From: Pseudomonadota bacterium
GTDB taxonomy: Bacteria; Myxococcota_A; Polyangia; Haliangiales; Haliangiaceae
DNA length: 11,202 nucleotides
Reading direction: 5' to 3'
Assembly (NCBI GenBank): GCA_023430775.1
Contig: JAEYYY010000778.1
Span: 1-11,202, forward strand
Of the stretch, positions 1 through 7,290 are shown piece by piece (positions within the stretch are counted from its first letter, which is position 1; each line of letters opens with the position of its first letter). The position numbers and the translations under genes were made by a program. The notes under the pieces are model-generated. The model saw nothing but the letters and a program-made list of their open reading frames with translations. It ran no database searches and had not been told where the DNA came from.

Positions 1-970
1 CCCCGGCGAGCGGGGCCTGGCCCGCCTGCCGCCTCCGCTCGTGGTCGCGATCGCCGTCGAGATAGTTCTGGATGCCGTCGCCGAGCGCGCGGGCGGTGGG
101 CCGCGCCGCTGGATCGGTGGCGAGCGCCGCCTTGCAGATCCTGTCGAGCTCGGGCGGCACGTCGCGATCGGGCGCGCGCTTCGACGGTTCGATCGCGGCA
201 TCGCCGAGCGTGCTCGGGATCGCCTCCTGACCGCGCGGGTGCAGCGAGGTGCCGGCGAGGATCTCGAACAGGATCGAGCCGAGCGCGTAGACATCGGCCG
301 CCGGCCCGACCGCGTCCGAGCCGAGCATCTGCTCCGGCGCCATGTAGCCCGGCGTGCCGAGCATCTGGCCGGCCTGGGTGCCGTCGGTCGACGGTGACGC
401 CACGGCGGCGAGCTCGCTGACCGAGGCGCGATTACCGATCACGCGCGCGACGCCCCAGTCGAGCACGTAGACCTCGCCGTAGTCGCCGAGCATGATGTTC
501 GATGGCTTGAGATCGCGGTGCACGATGCCGTACGAGTGCGCGCGATCGATCGCGTGACAGACGTCGACCAGCGCGCGCAGCAGCTGCTGGGGCGCGGCTC
601 CACTGTCGAGCCGGGCCTGGAGCGTGGTGCCGACGAGCCGCTTCATCACGAAGTACGGGCGGCCCTCGGAGTCGCGCCCGAGCTCGTGCACCGGCACGAT
701 CGATGGGTGATCGAGCGTCGCCTGGATCTTGGCCTCGCGGAGAAACCGCGCCTCGGCCTCGGGCGTCGGCTCGTCGGTGAGCATCCGCTTGAGCGCGACG
801 TCGCGCTCCATCCTGGTATCGCGCGCGAGGACGACCTCGCCCATCCCACCCCTGCCGATCGTCTCCTTGAGCTCGTACCCGGCCAGCGCCCACCCACGGT
901 TGGTCGACGTTCGGCCGACCTCCGCTTCGGTATCGGCCGCGCCGAGAGTGGCATCGTCACCGGACTTCAT
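1..970 (-). CDS. Ser/Thr protein kinase, third of a tandem trio (3' end cut by window edge)
   Basis: Eukaryote-like (Hanks-type) Ser/Thr protein kinase that would phosphorylate cytoplasmic proteins; substrate unknown. The visible 323 residues start at ATG 970 and stay open to the window edge, so the C-terminus is missing. A glycine loop (GRGGMGEV, residues 39-46), lysine K61 (VALKR), helix-C glutamate E79, the catalytic loop HRDLKPSN (151-158), DWG (171-173, replacing DFG) and APE (211-213) are all present, so the enzyme should be active. The sequence after the kinase fold (YLDGDRD followed by an Arg/Glu-rich stretch) matches the start of the helical linker in the two upstream paralogs. It is therefore likely, but not seen, that a membrane module follows. 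The gene starts 14 bases after the stop of the preceding kinase gene. No strong Shine-Dalgarno precedes it (only GGA a few bases upstream), which fits translational coupling. The short acidic N-terminus (MKSGDDAT) resembles those of its paralogs and supports this start. Confidence 0.93.
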   Translation of the reverse strand, partial: MKSGDDATLGAADTEAEVGRTSTNRGWALAGYELKETIGRGGMGEVVLARDTRMERDVALKRMLTDEPTPEAEARFLREAKIQATLDHPSIVPVHELGRDSEGRPYFVMKRLVGTTLQARLDSGAAPQQLLRALVDVCHAIDRAHSYGIVHRDLKPSNIMLGDYGEVYVLDWGVARVIGNRASVSELAAVASPSTDGTQAGQMLGTPGYMAPEQMLGSDAVGPAADVYALGSILFEILAGTSLHPRGQEAIPSTLGDAAIEPSKRAPDRDVPPELDRICKAALATDPAARPTARALGDGIQNYLDGDRDHERRRQAGQAPLAG

Positions 971-984
971 GTCCGGCGATTGTA

Positions 985-2832
985 TCAGCGCGGCTGTGTC
1001 GCCCACGCGCGTGCGGTGGGCACCAGCTGGCGCAGATGCCACGCGTGGATGAACAGCGCGCGCTGCGATCGTCGCCGCCGGCGATTCACCGTCAGCGCGA
1101 ACGTACCGATCACCAGCGTGAACAACAGGCTCGTGCAGACCAGCGCGATCTCCTCGAACGTGCCGTGCGAGCGCAGCACGTCGGACTTGATCGTCATCGC
1201 GCCGTCGCGAATCGCCCAGGTATCGGGTAGCAGGTCGACCCACTCGAAGACGATCGGGATCATGACCGCGGCGGTCGTCCACAGCGCGATCACCCAGATC
1301 CGTTCGGACAGCCAGTTGATCGTGGTGATGCCGACGAGCAAGCCGGCGATCACCAGCGGCGTCAGCACGAATGGCCCGGCCACACGCGTGAACAGGATCG
1401 CGAGCGCGAGGTTGACCGCGAGCGTGACGGCGACCGAGGGCTTGCCCATCTTGTAGTGGCGCACCGAGGCGGCGATGCCGAGGCCGACGCAGGAGAAGAA
1501 CGCGATCACGACCGGCCAGTTGTGGATGTCGAGGAACAGCAGCAGCGGGGTGAGCGTGAAGATCGAGGCGTAGGCGTAGATCGCCTTCTTGCTGCGATCG
1601 CGATTGATCCGCTTCTCGTGATCCTCGAGCCCGATCTCGAGATCGCGCGGCATCTCCTTCGGCGGCTCGAGGAGCAGCGAGCTGACGAGCTCCGCGGCGC
1701 CGAGGGCCTCGGGATCGAGTGCGATCGCACGACCGGCCGCGCGCAAGGCGGTGATGCGGGCATCGGGCTCCGTCCCGGCGAGCGCATCCTTGGCGAACAC
1801 CAGCTGCTGCGCGGCGAGGGCGCGGCGGCGCTCGATGTCGCGATCGCCGTCGAGATAGGCCTGCACGCGATCGCCGAGCTCGCGCGCCGTGGGCCGATCC
1901 GCCGGCCGCTCGGACAGCGCCTCGAAGCACGGTTTGTCGAGCTCCGGCGGGATGCCGCGATCGGGGCGTCGCTTCGCGGGAGACATCTGCGGCGTCGACA
2001 GCGTGCGACCGATCGCCGGCTCGCCGCGCGGGTGCAGCGGTTCCGCGGCGAGGATCTCGAACAGGATGCAGCCGAGCGAGTAGACATCGGCGGGAGGTGC
2101 CGGCGGCACGCCTTCGATCTGCTCCGGCGGGATGTAACCCGGCGTGCCGAGCAGCGCGCCGCTCTTGGTGCTGTCGTCGGGATCCGGTGTTTCGGTGGGC
2201 GGCTGGATCGACGCGCCCGGATCGTCGGGACCATCGGCGAGCACGCGCGCGACGCCCCAGTCGAGCACGTAGACCTCGCCGAACTCGCCGCAGATGATGT
2301 TCGCCGGCTTGAGATCGCGGTGGACGACACCGCGGGTGTGCGCGAAGTCGATCGCCTGGCAGACATCGACGAACGCGCGCAGCAGGCGCTTGAGCGACGC
2401 GCCGTCGGAGATCAGCTTCGCGAGCGTCTTGCCGGCGATCCGCTTCATCGCGAAGTACGGGCGGTTGTTCTCGTCGACGCCCATCTCGTGCACCGGCACG
2501 ATCGCGGGGTGATCGAGCCGCGCCTGGATCCGCGCCTCGCGCAGGAAGCGCGCGACCGCCTCCTTGTTCGGCGTCGGATTTCTCATCCGCTTGATCGCGA
2601 CATCGCGACCGATCCGGTTGTCGTGCGCCGCCATCACCTCGCCCATGCCACCGCGGCCGATCGTGCCGCCCATCTTGTAGCCGGCGTCGGGCAGGATCAC
2701 CGAGGCGATCACCGGCTTCATGTCGGCGTCGCGCGCCCGCATCGTCGGCGTCACCGCCGGTTCGGCGGGTCCGGGCGCGGTGGGCAGCTCGGCGGGTGAT
2801 GGCGCGTAGGGACGGGTCGGGTCGTCGACCAT
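985..2832 (-). CDS. Membrane-anchored Ser/Thr protein kinase, second of a tandem trio
   Basis: Hanks-type Ser/Thr kinase, 615 residues from ATG 2832. After a Pro-rich N-terminus (about 1-50) come a glycine loop (GRGGMGEV, 59-66), lysine K81, helix-C glutamate E100, HRDLKPAN (172-179) and DWG (192-194). The usual APE reads PPE (GYIPPEQ). A helical, TPR-like linker (YLDGDRD, later AGRAIALDP and LLLEPP) leads to a hydrophobic module at about 417-585 with five or six candidate membrane helices. An Arg cluster and the tail HAWHLRQLVP follow. The kinase domain should lie in the cytoplasm with the protein held in the inner membrane. The frame is open five codons further to a TTG at 2847. ATG 2832 is preferred because MVDDPTRP then matches the paralog start MDDPNDDT, although no clear ribosome site settles it. 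The gene lies 25 bases after kinase one and 14 before kinase three. Substrate and stimulus are unknown. Confidence 0.93.
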   Translation of the reverse strand: MVDDPTRPYAPSPAELPTAPGPAEPAVTPTMRARDADMKPVIASVILPDAGYKMGGTIGRGGMGEVMAAHDNRIGRDVAIKRMRNPTPNKEAVARFLREARIQARLDHPAIVPVHEMGVDENNRPYFAMKRIAGKTLAKLISDGASLKRLLRAFVDVCQAIDFAHTRGVVHRDLKPANIICGEFGEVYVLDWGVARVLADGPDDPGASIQPPTETPDPDDSTKSGALLGTPGYIPPEQIEGVPPAPPADVYSLGCILFEILAAEPLHPRGEPAIGRTLSTPQMSPAKRRPDRGIPPELDKPCFEALSERPADRPTARELGDRVQAYLDGDRDIERRRALAAQQLVFAKDALAGTEPDARITALRAAGRAIALDPEALGAAELVSSLLLEPPKEMPRDLEIGLEDHEKRINRDRSKKAIYAYASIFTLTPLLLFLDIHNWPVVIAFFSCVGLGIAASVRHYKMGKPSVAVTLAVNLALAILFTRVAGPFVLTPLVIAGLLVGITTINWLSERIWVIALWTTAAVMIPIVFEWVDLLPDTWAIRDGAMTIKSDVLRSHGTFEEIALVCTSLLFTLVIGTFALTVNRRRRRSQRALFIHAWHLRQLVPTARAWATQPR

Positions 2833-2857
2833 GCCCCATGGTACCAACCCCCGCCCG

Positions 2858-4756
2858 TCAGCGAGGCGCGACGGGCACGATCTGCCGCAACTGCCAGGCG
2901 TGAAGCTCGAGCTTGCGCGCCGCTTCGCGCTGGCGCATCGCGAGCCCGCGCGTCAGCACGGCGACCACGCCGATCAGAGAGATCAGGACGAGCGCCATCG
3001 CGAGCTGGACCGGCACGCCGGAGAACTCGACCACGGGAGATGACAGGGTCAGCGCACCGTTGTCGAACCGGTACGTCCGATCGAGCACGCCGAGCAGCTC
3101 GAGGCCCCACGGCACCAGCACCGACGCCGACAGGATCGCGGCGAGCACCGGGATCTTGCCGAACCGCGGGTGCGACGCGTACGCCATCAGGGTCACCAGC
3201 ACCAGCGTCGGCGCGATGATGAACGGGCCGACCATCCGGCACACCACGCCGATCAACAGCGCGTTGATCGCGGCATTGAGGTACAGCGGCGCCGCCGTGA
3301 TCCGCTCGTTGCGCAGCATCAGCAGCACCTGACCGCAGCTGATCAGCGCGAGCGCGGCGAACGCGACCACGAACGTCATGTCGCGCACGCCCGACCACAG
3401 CAGCAGCGGCACGAACGCGAGGTAGCCGAGCACCGCGAGCGCGGACAGCTTGCCGTGCTCGCGCGCGGTGTCGGTGTCGACCTCGGCGAGGTGCTCCTCG
3501 ACCTCGGCGGGCACCTTGTCCGGTGGCTCGAGCATCAGCCGGGTCACCAGATCGGCGGCCTCGGTCGACGTCGGATCGAGGGCGAGCGCGCGACCGGCCG
3601 CCTGCATCGCATCGCGCCGGCCGTCGTCGCCACCCTTGGCGAGGCCCGCGCGAGCGCTGGAGAGGTGGTGCTGCGCGAGCTCCTTGCGCACCGCGACGTC
3701 GCGATCACCGTCGAGGAATCCCTGCACGGCATCGCCGAGTGCGCGCGCGCTCGACCACCGCTCGGCGGGATCGGGGCGCACCGCCTTCTGGCAGATCCGA
3801 TCGAGCTCGGGGGCGACGTCGCTGCGCTTGAGCGAGGGCCGGCCGTGCGACGGCGGCGCCACGAACGCGGCGCCGAGCGAGCGCGACTTCTCGTGCAGCG
3901 GCTCGCCCGCGCAGATCTCGTAGAGGATGCAGCCGAGCGCGTAGATGTCCGCCGGCGGCCCGACCTTGTCTCCCACCAGCTGCTCCGGCGCCATGTAGGC
4001 AGGCGTGCCGAGCACCGCCCCTTGCTGGGTCTCGCCGCTCGCGAGCACCAGATCGTGGCGGCCGCTCGGGGCGGCGACATCGGCGTGGGCATCGTCGGCG
4101 GCGTGCGCGACGCCCCAGTCGAGGATGTAGACCTCGCCGTACTCGCCGAGCATGACGTTCGCCGGCTTGAGATCGCGATGGATGATCTTCTTCTCGTGCG
4201 CGAAGTGCGTCGCGTTGCAGACATCGACGAACGCGCGCAGCAGCTTGCGGCGCTCGGCCGCCTCGTCCTCGATCTCGCCGGCGCGCAGCTTCTTCAGGCG
4301 CTCGTGCATGTCGGTGCCGGCGAGCCGCTTCATCACGAAGAACGGCTTACCGCCACCATCGAACACCAGATCGTGGACCGGCACGATCGCCGGGTGCTCG
4401 AGGCGCCCTTGCACGCGCGCCTCGCGCACGAATCGCGACAGCTCCTCGGCGGACGGCGCGTCGGTGCGGATCCGCTTGACCGCGACCTCGCGGCCGATCG
4501 CGTCGTCGATCGCGAGCAGCACCTCGCCCATGCCGCCCTGCCCGAGCACCTTGTCGAGCTTGTAGCGCGCCGGCATCGCCAGCGCGTTGACCGCCGACGC
4601 ACCGAGGGGAACCGTCGCCGGTGACTGCGTCGGCGCGGGCGTCGGTGGTGCCAGCGCGGTCTCGGCGCTGCCGTCGTCGACCGCCGGAGCGCTCGGCCGC
4701 ATCACCCCGCGGATGGTTCCCCGCTTGAGGACGGTGTCGTCGTTCGGATCGTCCAT
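2858..4756 (-). CDS. Membrane-anchored Ser/Thr protein kinase, first of a tandem trio
   Basis: Hanks-type Ser/Thr kinase of 632 residues. An acidic, Pro/Ala/Thr-rich N-terminus (1-63) precedes a complete kinase domain: glycine loop GQGGMGEV (72-79), lysine K94, helix-C E112, HRDLKPAN (193-200), DWG (213-215) and APE (256-258). The linker after the kinase (FLDGDRD, AGRALALDP, LMLEPP) looks helical and TPR-like. Residues 437-602 hold about six hydrophobic segments with a short non-cytoplasmic-type loop (DNGALTLSS) before the last one. The protein ends with an Arg/Lys-rich stretch and HAWQLRQIVP. It is probably an inner-membrane kinase sensing an envelope or membrane signal, but no ligand domain is recognisable. 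An in-frame ATG at 4795 would add 13 residues. ATG 4756 is chosen because MDDPNDDT resembles the start of the next paralog. The same frame stays open far upstream, antisense to the NHL gene, but that part is not kinase-like. This gene heads the minus-strand operon. Confidence 0.93.
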   Translation of the reverse strand: MDDPNDDTVLKRGTIRGVMRPSAPAVDDGSAETALAPPTPAPTQSPATVPLGASAVNALAMPARYKLDKVLGQGGMGEVLLAIDDAIGREVAVKRIRTDAPSAEELSRFVREARVQGRLEHPAIVPVHDLVFDGGGKPFFVMKRLAGTDMHERLKKLRAGEIEDEAAERRKLLRAFVDVCNATHFAHEKKIIHRDLKPANVMLGEYGEVYILDWGVAHAADDAHADVAAPSGRHDLVLASGETQQGAVLGTPAYMAPEQLVGDKVGPPADIYALGCILYEICAGEPLHEKSRSLGAAFVAPPSHGRPSLKRSDVAPELDRICQKAVRPDPAERWSSARALGDAVQGFLDGDRDVAVRKELAQHHLSSARAGLAKGGDDGRRDAMQAAGRALALDPTSTEAADLVTRLMLEPPDKVPAEVEEHLAEVDTDTAREHGKLSALAVLGYLAFVPLLLWSGVRDMTFVVAFAALALISCGQVLLMLRNERITAAPLYLNAAINALLIGVVCRMVGPFIIAPTLVLVTLMAYASHPRFGKIPVLAAILSASVLVPWGLELLGVLDRTYRFDNGALTLSSPVVEFSGVPVQLAMALVLISLIGVVAVLTRGLAMRQREAARKLELHAWQLRQIVPVAPR

Positions 4757-4844
4757 CGAACGGCGATCGTATCCGCCCGGGTAGCCAACGCGCATCCAGG
4801 CGTGATCAATTCCATTTTGCGCTCGAACGAGGGGTGGCCCTGAC

Positions 4845-4859
4845 TGGCAGTCGATGCCA
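4845..4859. repeat. Short inverted repeat in the divergent region (possible operator)
   Basis: TGGCA (4845-4849) and TGCCA (4855-4859) are perfect 5-base inverted arms around a 5-base spacer, next to the -10-like TATCCT of the rightward operon. Such a site could bind a dimeric regulator of the envelope operon. The arms are short and chance occurrence in GC-rich DNA is quite possible. It is not a sigma-54 promoter: read on the minus strand, the GG and GC pairs are two bases too close. Confidence 0.25.
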
Positions 4860-4860
4860 A

Positions 4861-4866
4861 TATCCT
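4861..4866 (+). promoter_or_regulatory. Possible -10 hexamer (TATCCT) of a leaderless transcript
   Basis: TATCCT matches TATAAT at four of six positions and ends 7 bases before ATG 4874. Transcription from it would begin at or next to the start codon. No Shine-Dalgarno is present before this ATG, which fits a leaderless mRNA. No good -35 box is seen, so the call is tentative. Confidence 0.25.
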
Positions 4867-4873
4867 GGCCCCT

Positions 4874-6031
4874 ATGAGAAGTCTTGGCCTGGTGCTGCTG
4901 GTGGCGGCATGCGGCGACAATGTCGACGCGCGCCTTCCTTCGAACTGCGATGACTCGGGTATTGCCTGCACGTTCATCGGCAAACCCGGTGTCGAAGCCT
5001 TCAACGGCGACGGCCTTCACCGGCTCGACACCGAGCTCTACTGGTCGATGGATCTGTCGTTCGCGAGCGACGGCACGATCTGGTTCATCGACTGGAACAA
5101 CCACCTGATCCGCAAGGTCAACGCGGATCAGACCGTGACCTCCGTCGTCGGCTGGATCGATCCGGTGTTCCCGGGCGACGGCGCGCCGGGCGGCAAGGAG
5201 AAGACGCCCGAGGGCGAGCTCGGTCTCAACGTCCAGCTCAACCACCCGACCGACCTGGCGCAGGCTCCGGACGGCAAGGTCCTCGTGATGGCGTGGCACA
5301 ACCACAAGCTGCGCGAGATCGATCCGGCGACCGGCAACGTCCGCATCCTCGCAGGCGGTGGTGCCGGCTACACCGGCGACGGCGCGACGATGGCGCAGGC
5401 CACGTTCAAGCAGCCCAAGGGGCTCGAGCTCGATGCCGACGGCAACGCGTTCATCCTCGACCAGCAGAACTTCCGGATCCGCAAGATCGAGCGCGAGACC
5501 GGCGCGATGTCGCTGGTGGCCGGTAACGGCATGCAGGGCGGCGATGGCGACGGCGGCCTCGCGGTCGAGGCCAAGCTCAACTTCGAGGCCGGCTCCAACC
5601 CCGAGCCGTCGGGCGGCCTGGTGTTCGCGGGCAACAAGCTCTTCATCGCCGACACGCTGTCGAGCCGGATCCGCGCGATCGATCTCGAGACCGGCATCAT
5701 CGATAACGTGGTCGGCTCCGGCACGCCGGGCTACGCGGGCGATGGCGACCTCGCGATCAAGGCGCAGCTCCACCACCCGCGCGATCTCGAGATCGGCCCC
5801 GAGGGCGATCTCTACATCGCCGACACCGACAACCACGTGATCCGCGCGGTCAACCTGTCGACCGGCATCATCCGCACCGTCGCCGGTACCGGCGAGCTCG
5901 GCCTCGATGTCGAGGGCAAGCTCGCGACCCGTACCAGGCTGGCGCGCCCGTTCGGTATCGAGTTCGATCCCGACGGCAACCTCTACATTTCCGACACCAT
6001 CAACAGCCGTATCGTCAAGGTGACCCGATGA
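4874..6031 (+). CDS. NHL-repeat beta-propeller lipoprotein (first of two)
   Basis: Predicted exported lipoprotein of 385 residues carrying an NHL-repeat beta-propeller. The signal peptide is very short (MRSLGLVLLVAAC), with lipobox VAAC and acylated Cys13. The next residues, Gly-Asp, give no firm clue to membrane sorting in this lineage. Six NHL strand motifs are visible near residues 69-82, 136-150, 192-205, 256-270, 313-327 and 370-383, mostly of the form YIADTDNHVIRAV. They are separated by glycine-rich linkers such as GYTGDG. Two cysteines (C25, C32) before the first blade recur in the next gene and may form a disulfide. NHL propellers usually bind proteins, sugars or nucleic acids, and some are lyases or hydrolases; no catalytic site is recognisable here. 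A binding or scaffold role at the cell surface or periplasm is inferred. There is no in-frame alternative start before an upstream stop at 4841-4843. It is the first gene of the plus-strand operon. Confidence 0.92.
   Translation: MRSLGLVLLVAACGDNVDARLPSNCDDSGIACTFIGKPGVEAFNGDGLHRLDTELYWSMDLSFASDGTIWFIDWNNHLIRKVNADQTVTSVVGWIDPVFPGDGAPGGKEKTPEGELGLNVQLNHPTDLAQAPDGKVLVMAWHNHKLREIDPATGNVRILAGGGAGYTGDGATMAQATFKQPKGLELDADGNAFILDQQNFRIRKIERETGAMSLVAGNGMQGGDGDGGLAVEAKLNFEAGSNPEPSGGLVFAGNKLFIADTLSSRIRAIDLETGIIDNVVGSGTPGYAGDGDLAIKAQLHHPRDLEIGPEGDLYIADTDNHVIRAVNLSTGIIRTVAGTGELGLDVEGKLATRTRLARPFGIEFDPDGNLYISDTINSRIVKVTR
6017..6023 (+). promoter_or_regulatory. Ribosome binding site within the end of the first NHL gene
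   Basis: AAGGTGA lies 4 bases before ATG 6028, inside the last codons of the upstream gene. It supports the ATG in the ATGA overlap as the start of the second NHL gene and indicates coupled translation. Confidence 0.6.
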
Positions 6032-7290
6032 AGAAGGCACTCGCTCCCGCACTGCTGATCTCGCTGGTTGCCTGCGGCACCGACGACGAGCCCGATGCTC
6101 CGCCCTGCGATCCGACCGTCACCGGCACGATCTGCACGATCGCGGGCACCGGCAAGAGCGGCTACACCGGCGACGACGGCCCGGCGTTCAAGGCGCAGAT
6201 GTCGCTGCCGCAGGACACGCTCAAGATCGGCGACGACGTGTTCGTCCTCGACTGGAACAACCACCGGGTTCGCAAGCTCGAGCCCGATGGCACGATGCGC
6301 CACGTCGCGGGGCGCGGCGAGCTCGGTGGCACGCTCGACGATCCGGCGAACTCCGATCTCAACCATCCCACCGGCCTGCTCTACGACGCCGCGAAGGATC
6401 GGCTCGTGATCGCGGCCTGGCACAACAGCAAGCTGCGCGCGATCAACATGTCCACGCTGGAGATCACCGACGAGTGCGGCGATGGCCGGCGCGCGTACTT
6501 CGGCGATGGCGGCCCCGCGCTGACGTCGTCACTCGACCTGCCGGCGAGCATCGCGTTCGCACCGAGCGGTGAGCTGATCATCATGGACCAGGCGAACCAG
6601 GTGATGCGCAAGGTCGATGCGGCCGGCAACATCTCTCGGTTCGCGGGCAAGTGCGTGGTGTCGGCGGATCCGCCGCTCGGCATGGGCAAGTGCGCCGATG
6701 GCGAGCAGCCGGTCGCGTGCGCCGCGCCGTCGGGCAAGTTCGTCTGCGGCGGGCTCGCCGCCTGCGCGCTGCCGTGCACGCCGGGCTTCTCCGAGGACAG
6801 CCTGCTCGAGTTCCGCATGGCGCAGCCGTTCGGCCAGTCGGCGGATCCCGCGGGTCGCATCGCGTTCGATACCGCCGGCAACCTCTACTTCGCGGACACC
6901 ACGAACGCGCTGATCCGCAAGATCGACACCGAGGGCAACGTCTCGATCTTCGCCGGCACCGCGCCGGTCGATGGCGTCCCGCAGACCGGTGCCACCGGCG
7001 ACGGCGGCCCGGCGACCAGCGCGACGCTGTTCAACCCGGTCGATCTCGCGTTCGACACCGACGGCACGTTGTACGTGTCCGACGTCTACAACCACTGCAT
7101 CCGCGCGATCTCGCCCGCCGGCACGATCTCGACGGCGGCCGGCAAGTGCGGCACGCAGGGCTACGACGGTGATGGCGGCGCGCCGACCGACGCGACCCTC
7201 AAGCGCCCGTACGGCATCGATCTCGCGGACGGCGTGCTGTACATCAGCGACACGGGCAACAACGCGATCCGCTCGGTGAAGCTGCGTTGA
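6028..7290 (+). CDS. NHL-repeat beta-propeller lipoprotein with Cys-rich insertion (second of two)
   Basis: Predicted lipoprotein of 420 residues, paralogous to the preceding gene. The signal MKKALAPALLISLVAC has lipobox LVAC with Cys16. Six NHL motifs lie near residues 71-84, 126-140, 183-197, 286-300, 348-361 and 404-417. The first three blades match their counterparts upstream one for one (DWNNH, AWHN-x-KLR, MDQ-x-N), which suggests duplication of a whole gene. The N-terminal cysteine pair is also kept (C27, C36). Unlike its neighbour, it carries about 50 extra residues between blades 3 and 4 (roughly 208-258) with six cysteines (209, 222, 231, 240, 246, 250), likely disulfide-bonded after export. 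Start and stop codons overlap as ATGA, so it is surely co-translated with its paralog. The role is probably binding or scaffolding in the envelope; no catalytic residues can be named. Confidence 0.92.
   Translation: MKKALAPALLISLVACGTDDEPDAPPCDPTVTGTICTIAGTGKSGYTGDDGPAFKAQMSLPQDTLKIGDDVFVLDWNNHRVRKLEPDGTMRHVAGRGELGGTLDDPANSDLNHPTGLLYDAAKDRLVIAAWHNSKLRAINMSTLEITDECGDGRRAYFGDGGPALTSSLDLPASIAFAPSGELIIMDQANQVMRKVDAAGNISRFAGKCVVSADPPLGMGKCADGEQPVACAAPSGKFVCGGLAACALPCTPGFSEDSLLEFRMAQPFGQSADPAGRIAFDTAGNLYFADTTNALIRKIDTEGNVSIFAGTAPVDGVPQTGATGDGGPATSATLFNPVDLAFDTDGTLYVSDVYNHCIRAISPAGTISTAAGKCGTQGYDGDGGAPTDATLKRPYGIDLADGVLYISDTGNNAIRSVKLR
7275..7279 (+). promoter_or_regulatory. Ribosome binding site supporting the TTG start at 7287
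   Basis: GGTGA lies 7 bases before TTG 7287, within the last codons of the second NHL gene. It supports the non-ATG start, which is also required for the signal peptide of the downstream lipoprotein to be complete. Confidence 0.5.

Larger units (their letters stand above)
4757..4873. promoter_or_regulatory. Divergent intergenic region between kinase operon and envelope operon
   Basis: This 117-base stretch separates the leftward kinase genes from the rightward NHL/cytochrome operon and must carry the promoters of both unless they lie in coding DNA. It includes the most AT-rich patch nearby (about 4806-4819). On the plus strand TATCCT (4861-4866) resembles a -10 box 7 bases before ATG 4874. 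On the minus strand TACGAT (plus positions 4766-4771) lies 9 bases before ATG 4756. No convincing -35 box or sigma-54 site was found at the expected spacing. Calling it a promoter region rests on gene layout; exact elements are uncertain. Confidence 0.5.

Noticed and set aside
1456..2799. Plus-strand 447-residue open frame opposite the second kinase
   Set aside because: Its composition is Arg/Asp/Glu/His-rich with no domain, while the minus strand carries a full set of kinase motifs. It is an antisense shadow.
3170..4624. Plus-strand 484-residue open frame opposite the first kinase
   Set aside because: Same reasoning: no recognisable motif, and the composition matches other antisense shadows here.
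4845..4859. Sigma-54 promoter on the minus strand (TGGCAT...TGCCA)
   Set aside because: The GG and GC pairs are 10 bases apart instead of 12, so the element does not fit; the inverted repeat explains the bases better.
4757..6052. Minus-strand open frame running upstream of the first kinase, antisense to the NHL gene, giving a 1064-residue reading if joined
   Set aside because: The upstream part is a low-complexity Arg/Asp/Val-rich translation typical of the antisense of GC-rich coding DNA. The plus strand has clear NHL repeats and a lipobox, and the kinase has a good start at 4756.
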